Assembly (NCBI GenBank): GCA_023488945.1
Contig: JAMDBZ010000084.1
Coordinates: 1-47,177 of the forward strand
DNA: 47,177 nt
Source of the DNA: Deltaproteobacteria bacterium
Lineage (GTDB): Bacteria > Desulfobacterota_E > Deferrimicrobia > Deferrimicrobiales > Deferrimicrobiaceae
Direction of reading: 5' to 3'
Shown in pieces: positions 17,733-27,182 of this stretch (the stretch's first letter is position 1; each line of letters starts with the position of its first letter). The notes beneath the pieces are model-generated. The model did not search any database. It saw only the letters and a program-made list of their open reading frames with translations, and was not told the DNA's origin. The translations under genes were made by a program, and so were the position numbers.

Positions 17733-19085
17733 CTACCGCGACGTCCCGGCCTGGGAGGCGAGGAACTCCATCAGCTCGCCGCGCGCGAAGAGCAGCCCGT
17801 AGCGGTCCTCGTACAGGTCGTACGTGGCGTTCTTCTCGTCCGCCTTCGCCCGGGTGAGCAGCGTCTGCGCGTCGAGGACCTCGGTGTTGATCGAGAGCCC
17901 TTCGGCGTACCGGTCGTTCTGGATCCGGAGGTTTTCCTCGGCCCGGGCCACGGCGACCTTCGCCACCGTAAGCCGCTTCCCGGCCTCGGCGAGCGAGAGG
18001 TGGGCCGCCTTGACCTCGAGGGCGATCGAATCCTTCGTCTGCGCCAGCGCCTCCTTGCGGCTCTCGAGGAACGCCTTCGCCTCCCGCACCGAGGCTTCAT
18101 CCGCGAACCCCGAGAAGAGGTTCACCTTCCCGCCGACGAGGAACGAGAACACGCTCTTGTGGGGATTGAAGTCGTTGGTCTCGTACGAGTGGCCTCCCTG
18201 CGCCAGCAAGGTAGGGGTCAATTCGCTCCGCGCGGCGGAAACGGACGCCTCCGCCTCCCGGACGGCGGCGGCCCGCGCCTTGATCTCGCCCCGCTTCTCC
18301 AGGGCGGTCTTCACGCTGTCCGTCACGGCCGGGACAGCCTCCCGCGGGACGGGGAAATCGCCCCCCGCGGGGGCGACGGACCGGTCTCCGGAGTACCCCA
18401 TCCGCAGGGCGAGGCGCGACCGGGACAGCTCGACCCGGTTCTCCGCGGCGATCAGGACCGCTTCGGCGTTGGCGACCGCCACCTCGCTGGCGAGCACGTC
18501 GTTCTTCGCCACGACGCCCAGGTCGTAATTGTCCTGCGTCACCTTCAGGTGCGCCTTCGCGGTGGCGAGCGACTCCGTCGCGACCCCCCGGAGCTCTTCC
18601 GCCCGCTTCGCGGCGAGGAACGCCGCGATCGTCGCGACCGCCTGCCTCTCCCGCGCCAGATCCTCCCCTTCCAGGGCGGCATCCACGCGGGCATCGGCCC
18701 GGGACCGGCGCGCCCGCGTCCGGCCGAAGTCGTAAAGGACCTGTTCCGCCGTGACGCGCGTCCGGAAGATGCCCTGGTCCGCCGTCTGCACCTGGAGCCC
18801 GTTGATGAAGACGGAAGGCGGCTGGGACAGCGTCGTATAGTCCGCGGCGGCGTCCAGGCGCGGCAGAAGGCGGGCGTTCGCCTTGACCTTCCCTTCCCGG
18901 GCGATGGCCACGTCGTCCGCCGCGATCCGGAGGTCCCGGGATCGCTCCAGGGTGATCCGGATCGCCTCGGAAAGCGTGACCGACGCCGGCGGGGCGTCGT
19001 TATCCGTGGCCGCGGCGAGCGCCGGCCCGGCACCGGCGAGCAGCACGGCAGCGAACCCCGCGATGATAAAGGTCCCTTTTCGCAT
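17733..19085 (-). CDS. tolC: TolC-family outer-membrane efflux protein
   Basis: A 450-residue trimeric outer-membrane channel subunit. The signal peptide (MRKGTFIIAGFAAVLLAGAG then ALAA) is clear. The mature protein shows the two-fold TolC repeat: VTLSEAIRITLERSRDLRIA...RLDAAADYTT in the first half and KTALEKRGEIKARAAAVREA in the second. Long amphipathic helices end each half, and the family signature DRYAEGLSINTEVLDAQTLL lies near the C-terminus. ATG 19085 is chosen for the signal peptide. No membrane-fusion protein or inner-membrane pump is adjacent, so it would serve a pump encoded elsewhere. It shares strand and spacing with the downstream NHL lipoprotein. A perfect palindrome lies 64 bases upstream. 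Confidence 0.92.
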   Translation of the reverse strand: MRKGTFIIAGFAAVLLAGAGPALAAATDNDAPPASVTLSEAIRITLERSRDLRIAADDVAIAREGKVKANARLLPRLDAAADYTTLSQPPSVFINGLQVQTADQGIFRTRVTAEQVLYDFGRTRARRSRADARVDAALEGEDLARERQAVATIAAFLAAKRAEELRGVATESLATAKAHLKVTQDNYDLGVVAKNDVLASEVAVANAEAVLIAAENRVELSRSRLALRMGYSGDRSVAPAGGDFPVPREAVPAVTDSVKTALEKRGEIKARAAAVREAEASVSAARSELTPTLLAQGGHSYETNDFNPHKSVFSFLVGGKVNLFSGFADEASVREAKAFLESRKEALAQTKDSIALEVKAAHLSLAEAGKRLTVAKVAVARAEENLRIQNDRYAEGLSINTEVLDAQTLLTRAKADEKNATYDLYEDRYGLLFARGELMEFLASQAGTSR

Positions 19086-19148
19086 GCCGAATAGGATAGT
19101 CAGGAGCGGCGGGAAAGAAAAGAGACAAGAAAACAAGGACCGGAACAG

Positions 19149-19163
19149 CTCGACCCGGTCGAG
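19149..19163. promoter_or_regulatory. Operator-like palindrome upstream of tolC
   Basis: CTCGACCCGGTCGAG is a perfect 7+1+7 inverted repeat, 64 bases upstream of tolC in an otherwise purine-biased leader. Repressors of the TetR or MarR type often use such sites near efflux genes. No regulator gene is adjacent, and in GC-rich DNA the palindrome could be chance. Confidence 0.3.
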
Positions 19164-19225
19164 TATGCGTGTGGATGATTGGTTGGAGGAACGTTTTGTT
19201 TGGTTGGTGGTGAGCGGGTGGGCGG

Positions 19226-19272
19226 GAAAAAGGAACCCGCCGGGAGGCCCTTTGGAATGGACCTCCCGGCGG
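19226..19272 (-). terminator. Rho-independent terminator of glnB-glnA
   Basis: A perfect 11-base stem (19262-19272 with 19237-19247, 14-base loop) is followed on the minus strand by GTTCCTTTTT (19226-19235). It starts 54 bases after the glnA stop codon and separates glnA from tolC. Confidence 0.88.
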
Positions 19273-19325
19273 ATCGGCGGATCGCCCGCCTGCCGGACGG
19301 TCTCCGGCACCGGGCGGAACGCGGT

Positions 19326-20738
<1,413 letters not shown>

Positions 20739-20781
20739 CGGTCCCTCCTTCGATTGATAAGGCCGCGAAAACCGGCTTCCT

Positions 20782-21240
<459 letters not shown>

Positions 21241-21363
21241 TCACGGCTTTGCTGGCTGCGCCGGGCCGGCGATGCTAATATAGGTGCACATTTCATGACC
21301 AGGGCGTGCCCGTTCCCTGGGCAGGGGGGCGACAGCCGCCAGGCGGCCTCCGGGGAGGGATGC

Positions 21364-22080
21364 GTGAAGACCGGGACCGGCCTGCTGGACGAATACCGCA
21401 AGGACGTGGAGAGGGTCTTCGGCGGAAACCTCGTCTCCCTCACGGTGTACGGCAGCCACGCGACGGTGACGCCCGACCCGGGCGATCCGATCGGTGTCCT
21501 GCTCGTCGCCGATTCCCTCACCCGGGAGACCCTCGCCGCCTATCATACAGTCGCCCACAAGTACGTCCGCCGGGGGATCCCCGCGCCCCCGCTCTTCACG
21601 GAGGCGTTCCTCCGCGAATCGGCCGACGTCTTCCCGATCGAATTCCTCGCGATGATGGAGCGCCGCCGCGTCCTGTCCGGCCGCGACGTCCTCGAGGGGC
21701 TCCCCATCTCCACCGCGAACCTGCGGCACCAGGTCGAGTTCGAGCTCAAGGGGAAATACCTCTCCCTCGCGCGGATGTACATGGGGACGTTCGGCAAGAA
21801 GGAGCTCGGGGAGCTGGTCCGGAACACGGTGGGGCCGGTCGTCGACGTCGCGCGCGGGCTCCTGCTCCTGAAGGAAGCCGACGCGCCGCACGGCAAGGAG
21901 CAGGTCGTCGACGGGATCGAGCGGGCGTTCGACGTGCGGTTGCCGAACATCCGGGAAGCGCTCGGCCATCGCTCCCGCGGGAAGATCCCCCCCGCCCGCG
22001 TCGAGGACCTCTTCTTCGGCTACCTCTCCGAGGTGGAGCGGCTCTGCTCCCTCTCGGACCGCTTCCCCGAGGGTCCATGA
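21364..22080 (+). CDS. Nucleotidyltransferase-fold protein with degenerate active site
   Basis: A 238-residue protein whose N-terminal part (LVSLTVYGSHATVTPDPGDP then IGVLLVADSL) has the shape of a nucleotidyltransferase core. The GS is kept, but the DxD carboxylates that should follow are not in place (D-P-I-G), so catalysis is doubtful. The C-terminal 120 residues are helical (RHQVEFELKGKYLSLARMYM), like the helical domain that follows kanamycin-type transferases. Start is GTG 21364, with GGGGAGGG upstream; an in-frame ATG at 21295 lacks a ribosome site. The stop overlaps the TPM-domain gene as ATGA. The function is unknown; linkage to TPM and LemA genes hints at an envelope-related role (inference). 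Confidence 0.72.
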   Translation: MKTGTGLLDEYRKDVERVFGGNLVSLTVYGSHATVTPDPGDPIGVLLVADSLTRETLAAYHTVAHKYVRRGIPAPPLFTEAFLRESADVFPIEFLAMMERRRVLSGRDVLEGLPISTANLRHQVEFELKGKYLSLARMYMGTFGKKELGELVRNTVGPVVDVARGLLLLKEADAPHGKEQVVDGIERAFDVRLPNIREALGHRSRGKIPPARVEDLFFGYLSEVERLCSLSDRFPEGP

Positions 22081-22865
22081 CCGGGACATCCCTGATTCCG
22101 GCTTCAAGACCCTTCCGCCGCCGTTTTTCGCCGCATGCGGCCTGCCTTTTCGCGGCGACGCTCCTCCTGGCGGCCGTCGCGGTCCGCGCCGCCGAGGAAC
22201 AGATCCCCGTTCCTTCCGGATTCGTCAACGACACGGCCGGCATCATGGGCGACTGGGTGGAGAAGACCGAGGCGCTCTGCCGCACGATCGAGCAAAAGAC
22301 GACGGCCGAGGTGGCCGTCCTGACCGTCCGGAGCACGGCCCCCGTTCCCGTCGAGGATTACGCCCGGATGGTCTTCGACAAGTGGAAGATCGGGAAGAAG
22401 GGGAAGGACAACGGCGTCCTGATCGTCGTGGCGGTCAAGGACCGGAAGATGTGGATCGCCACCGGCTACGGTGTCGAGGGAATCCTCCCCGACGGGAAGG
22501 TCGGGGAGATCCGCGACCGGGACATGGTTCCCTTCTTCAGGCAGGGAGATTACGGCGAAGGGATCTACCGGGGCGTTTCCGCCGTCGGGAGCGTCCTCAC
22601 GGGCGGGGAGATGCGTCCCATCGACCGCCAGGCCAGGCCGCAAAAAAGGGGCTCGCTCTCCGGTATCCTCCTCCTCGTCATCCTGCTGGCCCTCGTAGGC
22701 CCATGGATCTTCCTGGGACCCCTCCTCGGATCCCGGCGACGCGGCGGCGGAGGGTTCTTCGGCGGCTACGGAGGCGGGTTCGGCGGAGGCGGCTTCGGCG
22801 GGGGCGGGTTCGGGGGGTTCGGCGGAGGCGGCTTCGGCGGAGGCGGGGCGGGCGGAGGATGGTAG
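22077..22865 (+). CDS. TPM-domain (YgcG-like) membrane protein with glycine-rich tail
   Basis: A 262-residue protein: N-terminal signal/anchor (ACLFAATLLLAAVAVRAA), then a TPM domain at residues 45-175 (VNDTAGIMGDWVEKTEALCR, MVFDKWKIGKKGKDNGVLIV, WIATGYGVEGILPDGKVG). A second membrane segment (GILLLVILLALVGPWIFLGP) precedes a tail made almost entirely of Gly/Phe repeats ending GGGW. TPM proteins are periplasmic-facing membrane proteins, proposed as phosphatases or assembly factors, and usually sit with LemA, as here. It overlaps the upstream gene as ATGA and precedes lemA by 69 bases. The repeated GGCGGAGGC codons are coding low complexity, not a mobile repeat. Confidence 0.9.
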   Translation: MTGTSLIPASRPFRRRFSPHAACLFAATLLLAAVAVRAAEEQIPVPSGFVNDTAGIMGDWVEKTEALCRTIEQKTTAEVAVLTVRSTAPVPVEDYARMVFDKWKIGKKGKDNGVLIVVAVKDRKMWIATGYGVEGILPDGKVGEIRDRDMVPFFRQGDYGEGIYRGVSAVGSVLTGGEMRPIDRQARPQKRGSLSGILLLVILLALVGPWIFLGPLLGSRRRGGGGFFGGYGGGFGGGGFGGGGFGGFGGGGFGGGGAGGGW

Positions 22866-22934
22866 GGAATCGCGGATCGGGGGATTTCGAGTCATGAGAA
22901 CTCGAACCATGACAATAAGATGCGGAGGGAGCCG

Positions 22935-23495
22935 ATGAAGAAAGCGTGGATCGTCGCGGCCGTCGTGGCCGCCCTTCTGGTCCTGTCGGGCGTGGGCACC
23001 TACAACAGGATCGTCCGGGCCGACGTGACCGTCAACGAGAAGTGGGGGCAGGTCCAGAACGTCCTCCAGCGGCGCGCCGACCTCATCCCCAACCTCGTCC
23101 AGACGGTCAAGGGGTACGCCGCCCACGAGAAGGAGGTCTTCGAGTACGTGGCGGCCGCCCGGGCGAAGCTCGCGGGCGCGAGGACGCCGGAAGACGCGAT
23201 GAAGGCCAACGCGGAGCTCTCCTCCGCCCTCTCCCGGCTGCTCGTCGTCGTCGAGAACTACCCGAAGCTCAAGGCCGACCGCACGTTCATCCGGCTGATG
23301 GACGAGCTCGCGGGCGCCGAGAACCGGATCGCCGTCGAGCGGATGCGCTACAACGAGGCGGTGAGGGACTACAACACGGCGACCCGCGTCTTCCCGGCCA
23401 GCGTTGTCGCGGGGATGGCGGGGTTCAAGCCCAAGCCGTTCTTCGAGGCGGAGACCAAGGCGAAGGAGGTCCCGAAGGTCGACTTCGGGAAGTAG
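22935..23495 (+). CDS. lemA: LemA family membrane protein
   Basis: A 186-residue protein: an N-terminal membrane anchor (WIVAAVVAALLVLSGVGTYN) followed by the LemA coiled-coil domain. Family motifs are VNEKWGQVQNVLQRRADLIP, NLVQTVKGYAAHEKEVFE, SRLLVVVENYPKLKAD and the C-terminal RYNEAVRDYNTATRVFPAS. The exact biochemical role of LemA is unknown; it recurs with TPM proteins. ATG 22935 has GGAGGGAGCC upstream. It is the last gene of a three-gene plus-strand set and converges on plsY, only 6 bases away. Confidence 0.95.
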   Translation: MKKAWIVAAVVAALLVLSGVGTYNRIVRADVTVNEKWGQVQNVLQRRADLIPNLVQTVKGYAAHEKEVFEYVAAARAKLAGARTPEDAMKANAELSSALSRLLVVVENYPKLKADRTFIRLMDELAGAENRIAVERMRYNEAVRDYNTATRVFPASVVAGMAGFKPKPFFEAETKAKEVPKVDFGK

Positions 23496-23501
23496 CGGCC
23501 G

Positions 23502-24143
23502 TCAGCCCTGCGGCGCATCCGCCGGTGGCGTCTTCGGGGTCCCGAGCTTGTGCTCCTCCCCCGAGAACAGCCGCCGGATGTTCTCCCGATGCGTGTAGAC
23601 CAGCAGGAACGTCATGAGGAGCGAGAGCGTCACGGAGTGCCTCGACGAGGCGAGCAGGGCCATCAGGACCGGCAGCGCCGCCGCGGCGCAAAGCGACCCC
23701 AGAGAGACGTAGCGGGTGAGGTAGACGACGATCCCGAACAGCACGGCGAGGATGAAGGCCGTCACGGGGGACAGGAACAGGACGACCCCCAGCGCGGTGG
23801 CGACTCCCTTGCCCCCCTTGAAGTGGAGGTAGATCGAGAAAACGTGCCCCAGGAAGACCGCCGCGCCGGCGAGGGCCAGCCACAGGTCGACCCGCCCCAG
23901 GGCGAGCATCTGCGCGAGCGTCATCACGAAGATCCCCTTGCCGGCGTCGAGCAGCAGCGTCAGGATCCCCGCCCCCTTCCCCGCCGCGCGGGCCACGTTC
24001 GTCGCGCCGATGTTCCCCGACCCGATCTCGCGGAGGTTGATGGTCCGGTCGAACAGCCGGGCCACGAGGATCCCGAAGGGGACCGATCCCAGAAAATAGG
24101 CGAACAGGACGAGCGACAGGCCGCGCGCCCAGGATTCATCCAC
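23502..24143 (-). CDS. plsY: Acyl-phosphate:glycerol-3-phosphate acyltransferase
   Basis: A 213-residue inner-membrane enzyme putting the first acyl chain on glycerol-3-phosphate. About five hydrophobic segments are seen. The three PlsY motifs are present: GSVPFGILVAR...REIGSGNIGATNVAR, VFSIYLHFKGGKGVATALG, and the final THRENIRRL. The start is GTG 24143 with AGGGGG upstream; nearby ATGs are out of frame. It is a single-gene unit, converging on lemA and divergent from the cytochrome gene. The preceding 157 bases hold the cytochrome promoter. Confidence 0.96.
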   Translation of the reverse strand: MDESWARGLSLVLFAYFLGSVPFGILVARLFDRTINLREIGSGNIGATNVARAAGKGAGILTLLLDAGKGIFVMTLAQMLALGRVDLWLALAGAAVFLGHVFSIYLHFKGGKGVATALGVVLFLSPVTAFILAVLFGIVVYLTRYVSLGSLCAAAALPVLMALLASSRHSVTLSLLMTFLLVYTHRENIRRLFSGEEHKLGTPKTPPADAPQG

Positions 24144-24261
24144 TCATCGCCCCCTGCCGAGCAGCCCCTCGACCGCCCGGACCTTGCTTGTGCTCCATCC
24201 GCCCCCGCTTCCCCCTCCGGATACGGGGATTCTACCAGATCCGGCGCCGGGGCCGGTGCTG

Positions 24262-24291
24262 TTTACCGCGAACCGTTCTTTCCGGTACAAT
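24262..24291 (+). promoter_or_regulatory. Sigma-70-type promoter for the cytochrome gene, very short leader
   Basis: TTTACC (24262-24267), an 18-base spacer and TACAAT (24286-24291) form a good promoter. The TTG that starts the cytochrome lies only nine bases beyond the -10 box, so the message would have almost no leader and no Shine-Dalgarno. The same ggtacaatgg...gcgcgc context recurs before the gene at 26991. Confidence 0.55.
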
Positions 24292-24300
24292 GGGCGCGCC

Positions 24301-25563
24301 TTGAAAACGTCGGGGCCATCATCGGCGGCCTTCCTCGCCCTCCTTGCCTGGCTCCTCGCGACGGTCGGGCCGGGAGCCGCCGGTGCGGGGGAGCCGGATT
24401 CCTCCCGCTACCGGTCGGCGGCCGTATGCGCCGAGTGCCATCCCGAGATCGTCCGGACGTGGCGATCCTCCCAGCACGCGTCGGCGTTCACCGACCCTGC
24501 CTTCCAGCTCCCGTACGACCGGATCCGGCGCGCCGATCCCCCCAAGGCGCTCGCATGCGAATACTGCCACAACCCGATGCGGTCCGTCCTCCCGCCGCAT
24601 GACCCCCGCGCCTCCATCTTCGCCCAGGAGGGCGTCACCTGCGACTTCTGCCACTCGGTGGAATCGGTCTCGCCCCAGGGGCCGTTCCCCCGCTACAGGA
24701 CGCGCCCCGGCATCAAGTTCGGCCCCCGCGGCGGCTCGCGAGGCAAGACCATCCACGAGACCCGCTTCTCCCGGCTCCACATCACCTCGGAGCTCTGCGC
24801 GGGGTGCCACGAGTATTGGAACAAGTACGGCATCCCCGTCCTGACCACCTACAGCGAGTGGAAGGAGAGCTTCTACCGGGGCGAGGGGGTCCATTGCCAG
24901 TTCTGCCACCTCCCCCAGCTCTTCGACGCCCGGGTCATCGACCCGAAGACCGGGAAGGGGCCCCCGGACCACGCGATGCTCGGGGGCCATTCGCGCGAGC
25001 GGCTCGCCAAGGCGATCCCCGTCAAGGCGCAGCTCACGGTGGGACGGAAGGACGCCCGCCTGGTCGTCCAGCTCCGGAACGAGACGGTCGGGCACAAGAC
25101 TCCCAGCGGCATCCCCCTCCACCGGGTCCGGCTCACCTCCACGATCTTCGACGGGAAGGGGAACGTCCTGGCGCGGAAGGAGGAGGTGTTCGAGCGGGTC
25201 CTCGGGGACGGAACGGGGAAGGCGATCGAGAAGCCCGAGATGATCTTCACGGCGTCCAGGGAGGTCCTCAAGGACAACCGGATCGGACCGAAGGAAACCC
25301 GGCGGATCGTCCACGTCTTTCCGATCCGGGGGGCGGTCCCCACGATCGCGGAGGTCGCCCTCGCCTACGAGATGCCGACCCCCGACATCGCGCCGGCGGT
25401 CCGCTACATCGAGATCCCGATCTCGCGGACGATCATCCCCGCGGAGCCGAGGATCGCCCCGTCCCTGGTCGCCCTCATCGCCTCGGCGCTGGCCGTGGCC
25501 GTCGCGCTGCTCGCGGCGGCGTTCCTCGTCAGGCTCGGGAAGCGGCCGGACGGGCCGAAATAA
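24301..25563 (+). CDS. Membrane-anchored five-haem cytochrome c (cytochrome c554-like)
   Basis: About 420 residues. It has a signal peptide (AAFLALLAWLLATVGPGAAG) and then five CxxCH haem sites: CAECH, CEYCH, CDFCH, CAGCH and CQFCH, all in the first 210 residues. The spacing and the YRSAAVCAECHPEIVRTWRS opening resemble cytochrome c554/NrfA-type multihaem domains. Residues 215-385 are a haem-free beta domain. A C-terminal membrane helix (APSLVALIASALAVAVALLA) and a short basic tail anchor it, so the haems face the periplasm. It is likely an electron-transfer protein of anaerobic respiration; the partner is unknown. The start TTG 24301 fits the signal peptide but lacks a ribosome site. It abuts the convergent malic-enzyme gene with no gap. 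Confidence 0.85.
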   Translation: MKTSGPSSAAFLALLAWLLATVGPGAAGAGEPDSSRYRSAAVCAECHPEIVRTWRSSQHASAFTDPAFQLPYDRIRRADPPKALACEYCHNPMRSVLPPHDPRASIFAQEGVTCDFCHSVESVSPQGPFPRYRTRPGIKFGPRGGSRGKTIHETRFSRLHITSELCAGCHEYWNKYGIPVLTTYSEWKESFYRGEGVHCQFCHLPQLFDARVIDPKTGKGPPDHAMLGGHSRERLAKAIPVKAQLTVGRKDARLVVQLRNETVGHKTPSGIPLHRVRLTSTIFDGKGNVLARKEEVFERVLGDGTGKAIEKPEMIFTASREVLKDNRIGPKETRRIVHVFPIRGAVPTIAEVALAYEMPTPDIAPAVRYIEIPISRTIIPAEPRIAPSLVALIASALAVAVALLAAAFLVRLGKRPDGPK

Positions 25564-26922
25564 TCAGGTCTGCTCGATCTCCTCGCCCCGGGTCCGCGCC
25601 ACGCCGGACTCGAACGCGGCCCGCTCGACCGCCTCGGCGACTTTCGCGTGAAGGTCCGGGTTGAGGATGGAAGGGACGAGCTCGCCCGCCTCGGCGGAGG
25701 CGCTGATGGTGCGGGCGGCGGCGATCTTCATCCGGTTGTTGATCTTGCGCGCCCGGGCGTTGAGCGCCCCGCGGAACAGGCCCGGGAAGGCGAGCGCGTT
25801 GTTGACCCCGCGCCCGTCGGCCGCGAACGACGCCCCCGCGGAGCGGGCGTCCTCCGGGTCGATCTCGGGCCGCGGGTTCGAGAGCGCCAGGATCACCTGC
25901 CCCTTCCGGATCATCTCCTTCGAAAGGAGCCCCGGGACGCCCGTCGTGCAGATCACGATGTCGGAGCCGGCCATGATCTCCTCGAGCGACCCCGCCTTGC
26001 CGCCGGCCGCGGCGAAGATCTCATTCGCGGTCGGGTTGATGTCGGTGCCGAGCATCTTCCGGACGCCGTAGGCCATGAGAAGCTTCGAGATCCCCATCCC
26101 GGCGGCTCCCAGCCCCACCATCCCGACGACGTCGTTCTTGACCATCATCCCGACGTACTTGCTCGCGTTGAGGAGCGCCGCCAGGACGACCACGGCGGTG
26201 CCGTGCTGGTCGTCGTGCATCACCGGGATGTCGAGCATCTCGTTCAGCCGGTCCTCGATCTCGAAGCACTCGGGGGCCTTGATGTCCTCGAGCTTGATGG
26301 CCCCGAAGGTCGGCGCGATGGCGGCCACCGTCCGGATGATCTCCTCGGTGTCCTTCGACTGGATGAGGATCGGCACGCCGTTGATGCCGACGAGCGCGTC
26401 GAAGAGGACCGCCTTCCCTTCCATGACCGGCATCCCGGGGACCGCGCCGATGTCGCCCAGGCCCAGGATGGCCGTCCCGTTGGTCACGATGGCGACCGTG
26501 TTGCCGATGGAGGTGTACTCGTAGGCGAGGTCCGGCTTCCTCTGGATGAGCTTGCAGACCTTGGCGACGCCCGGCGTGTAGATCTTGCGGACGGTCGAGA
26601 TGCCGTCGATCGGGACGCGGGACTTGACGCCGATCTTCCCCCCCTTGTGGAGCTCGAGCACGGGGTCGATGATGTCGGAGATGATGACGCCGTCCACCTT
26701 CCCGACGTCCTCGAGGACCTGCTCGAGCTGCCGCTCGTCGTCCACGAAGACCGTGATGTCGCGGGTGTTGTACTCGAGGCCGAAGCCGACGAGCCGGATG
26801 TCGCCGATGTTCCCCCCGGCGCCGCCGATCGCGGAGGCGACTTTGCCTAAGTAGCCGGGCTTGTCGAGGATCATCAGACGGATGGTCTTGACGATCTTGT
26901 CGATGCCTTTTTCGATCTGCAT
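25564..26922 (-). CDS. ACT-domain malic enzyme
   Basis: A 452-residue NAD(P)-dependent malic enzyme converting malate to pyruvate and CO2. Residues 15-95 are an ACT domain (IRLMILDKPGYLGKVASAIG), a ligand-sensing module absent from E. coli MaeA/MaeB. The malic N-domain follows (STVRKIYTPGVAKVCKLI, NGTAILGLGDIGAVPGMPVM, KLEDIKAPECFEIEDRL, IPVMHDDQHGTAVVVLAAL), then the Rossmann domain (VGMVGLGAAGMGISKLLM, ICTTGVPGLLSKEMI). The catalytic Lys and metal-binding Asp/Glu are intact. The phosphotransacetylase tail of long MaeB is absent. Its promoter has a consensus -35 and places transcription start within a few bases of the ATG. Confidence 0.94.
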   Translation of the reverse strand: MQIEKGIDKIVKTIRLMILDKPGYLGKVASAIGGAGGNIGDIRLVGFGLEYNTRDITVFVDDERQLEQVLEDVGKVDGVIISDIIDPVLELHKGGKIGVKSRVPIDGISTVRKIYTPGVAKVCKLIQRKPDLAYEYTSIGNTVAIVTNGTAILGLGDIGAVPGMPVMEGKAVLFDALVGINGVPILIQSKDTEEIIRTVAAIAPTFGAIKLEDIKAPECFEIEDRLNEMLDIPVMHDDQHGTAVVVLAALLNASKYVGMMVKNDVVGMVGLGAAGMGISKLLMAYGVRKMLGTDINPTANEIFAAAGGKAGSLEEIMAGSDIVICTTGVPGLLSKEMIRKGQVILALSNPRPEIDPEDARSAGASFAADGRGVNNALAFPGLFRGALNARARKINNRMKIAAARTISASAEAGELVPSILNPDLHAKVAEAVERAAFESGVARTRGEEIEQT

Positions 26923-26931
26923 GGACCTCTC

Positions 26932-26960
26932 ATCTTATGGCCCCCATTCCTCTTTGTCAA
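26932..26960 (-). promoter_or_regulatory. Promoter of the malic enzyme gene
   Basis: On the minus strand a perfect TTGACA (26960-26955), a 17-base spacer and TAAGAT (26937-26932). The start codon lies nine bases past the -10 box, so the leader would be two or three bases. The -35 box overlaps that of the divergent promoter base for base apart from a one-base offset. Confidence 0.65.
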
Positions 26961-26983
26961 ACGAGGGCCCGAGCGGGTACAAT
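26954..26983 (+). promoter_or_regulatory. Promoter of the zinc-ribbon gene-ino1 operon
   Basis: TTGTCA (26954-26959), an 18-base spacer and TACAAT (26978-26983). Position +1 falls on or beside the ATG at 26991, predicting a leaderless message. There is no Shine-Dalgarno. The -35 occupies the same bases as the malic enzyme -35 on the other strand. Confidence 0.65.
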
Positions 26984-26990
26984 GGCGCGC

Positions 26991-27182
26991 ATGATCGGAT
27001 ATTGCGGAGCCTGCGGGGCGGAGAACTTCGTTTCGGAGGAGCGGCGCGCCGCGCCCGTCCCGCCCCGCTGCTGGAAGTGCGGCGCGGAGCTTCCTCCGCA
27101 GGCCGAAACCGGCGGGGGGACGGGCGAATCCAACGGGTGCGGCGGATCGGCAAAAACAGCGGGAGAAGAGCGGGATGCCTAA
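26991..27182 (+). CDS. Zinc-ribbon microprotein upstream of ino1
   Basis: A 63-residue protein beginning MIGYCGACGAENFVSEE, with a second pair in RCWKCGAELPP. The two CxxC knuckles about 25 residues apart fit a rubredoxin-like/zinc-ribbon metal site. The C-terminal half is a disordered Gly/Glu-rich tail. The promoter geometry supports ATG 26991; an in-frame ATG at 26982 lies inside the -10 region. Its end overlaps the start of ino1 by 8 bases, so the two are translated together. A role as an accessory or regulator of ino1 is possible but unproven. No specific family recognised. Confidence 0.65.
   Translation: MIGYCGACGAENFVSEERRAAPVPPRCWKCGAELPPQAETGGGTGESNGCGGSAKTAGEERDA

Noticed and set aside
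22741..22862. Repetitive GGCGGAGGC-type DNA
   Set aside because: It encodes the Gly/Phe tail of the TPM protein; a coding low-complexity tract, not a CRISPR or mobile repeat.
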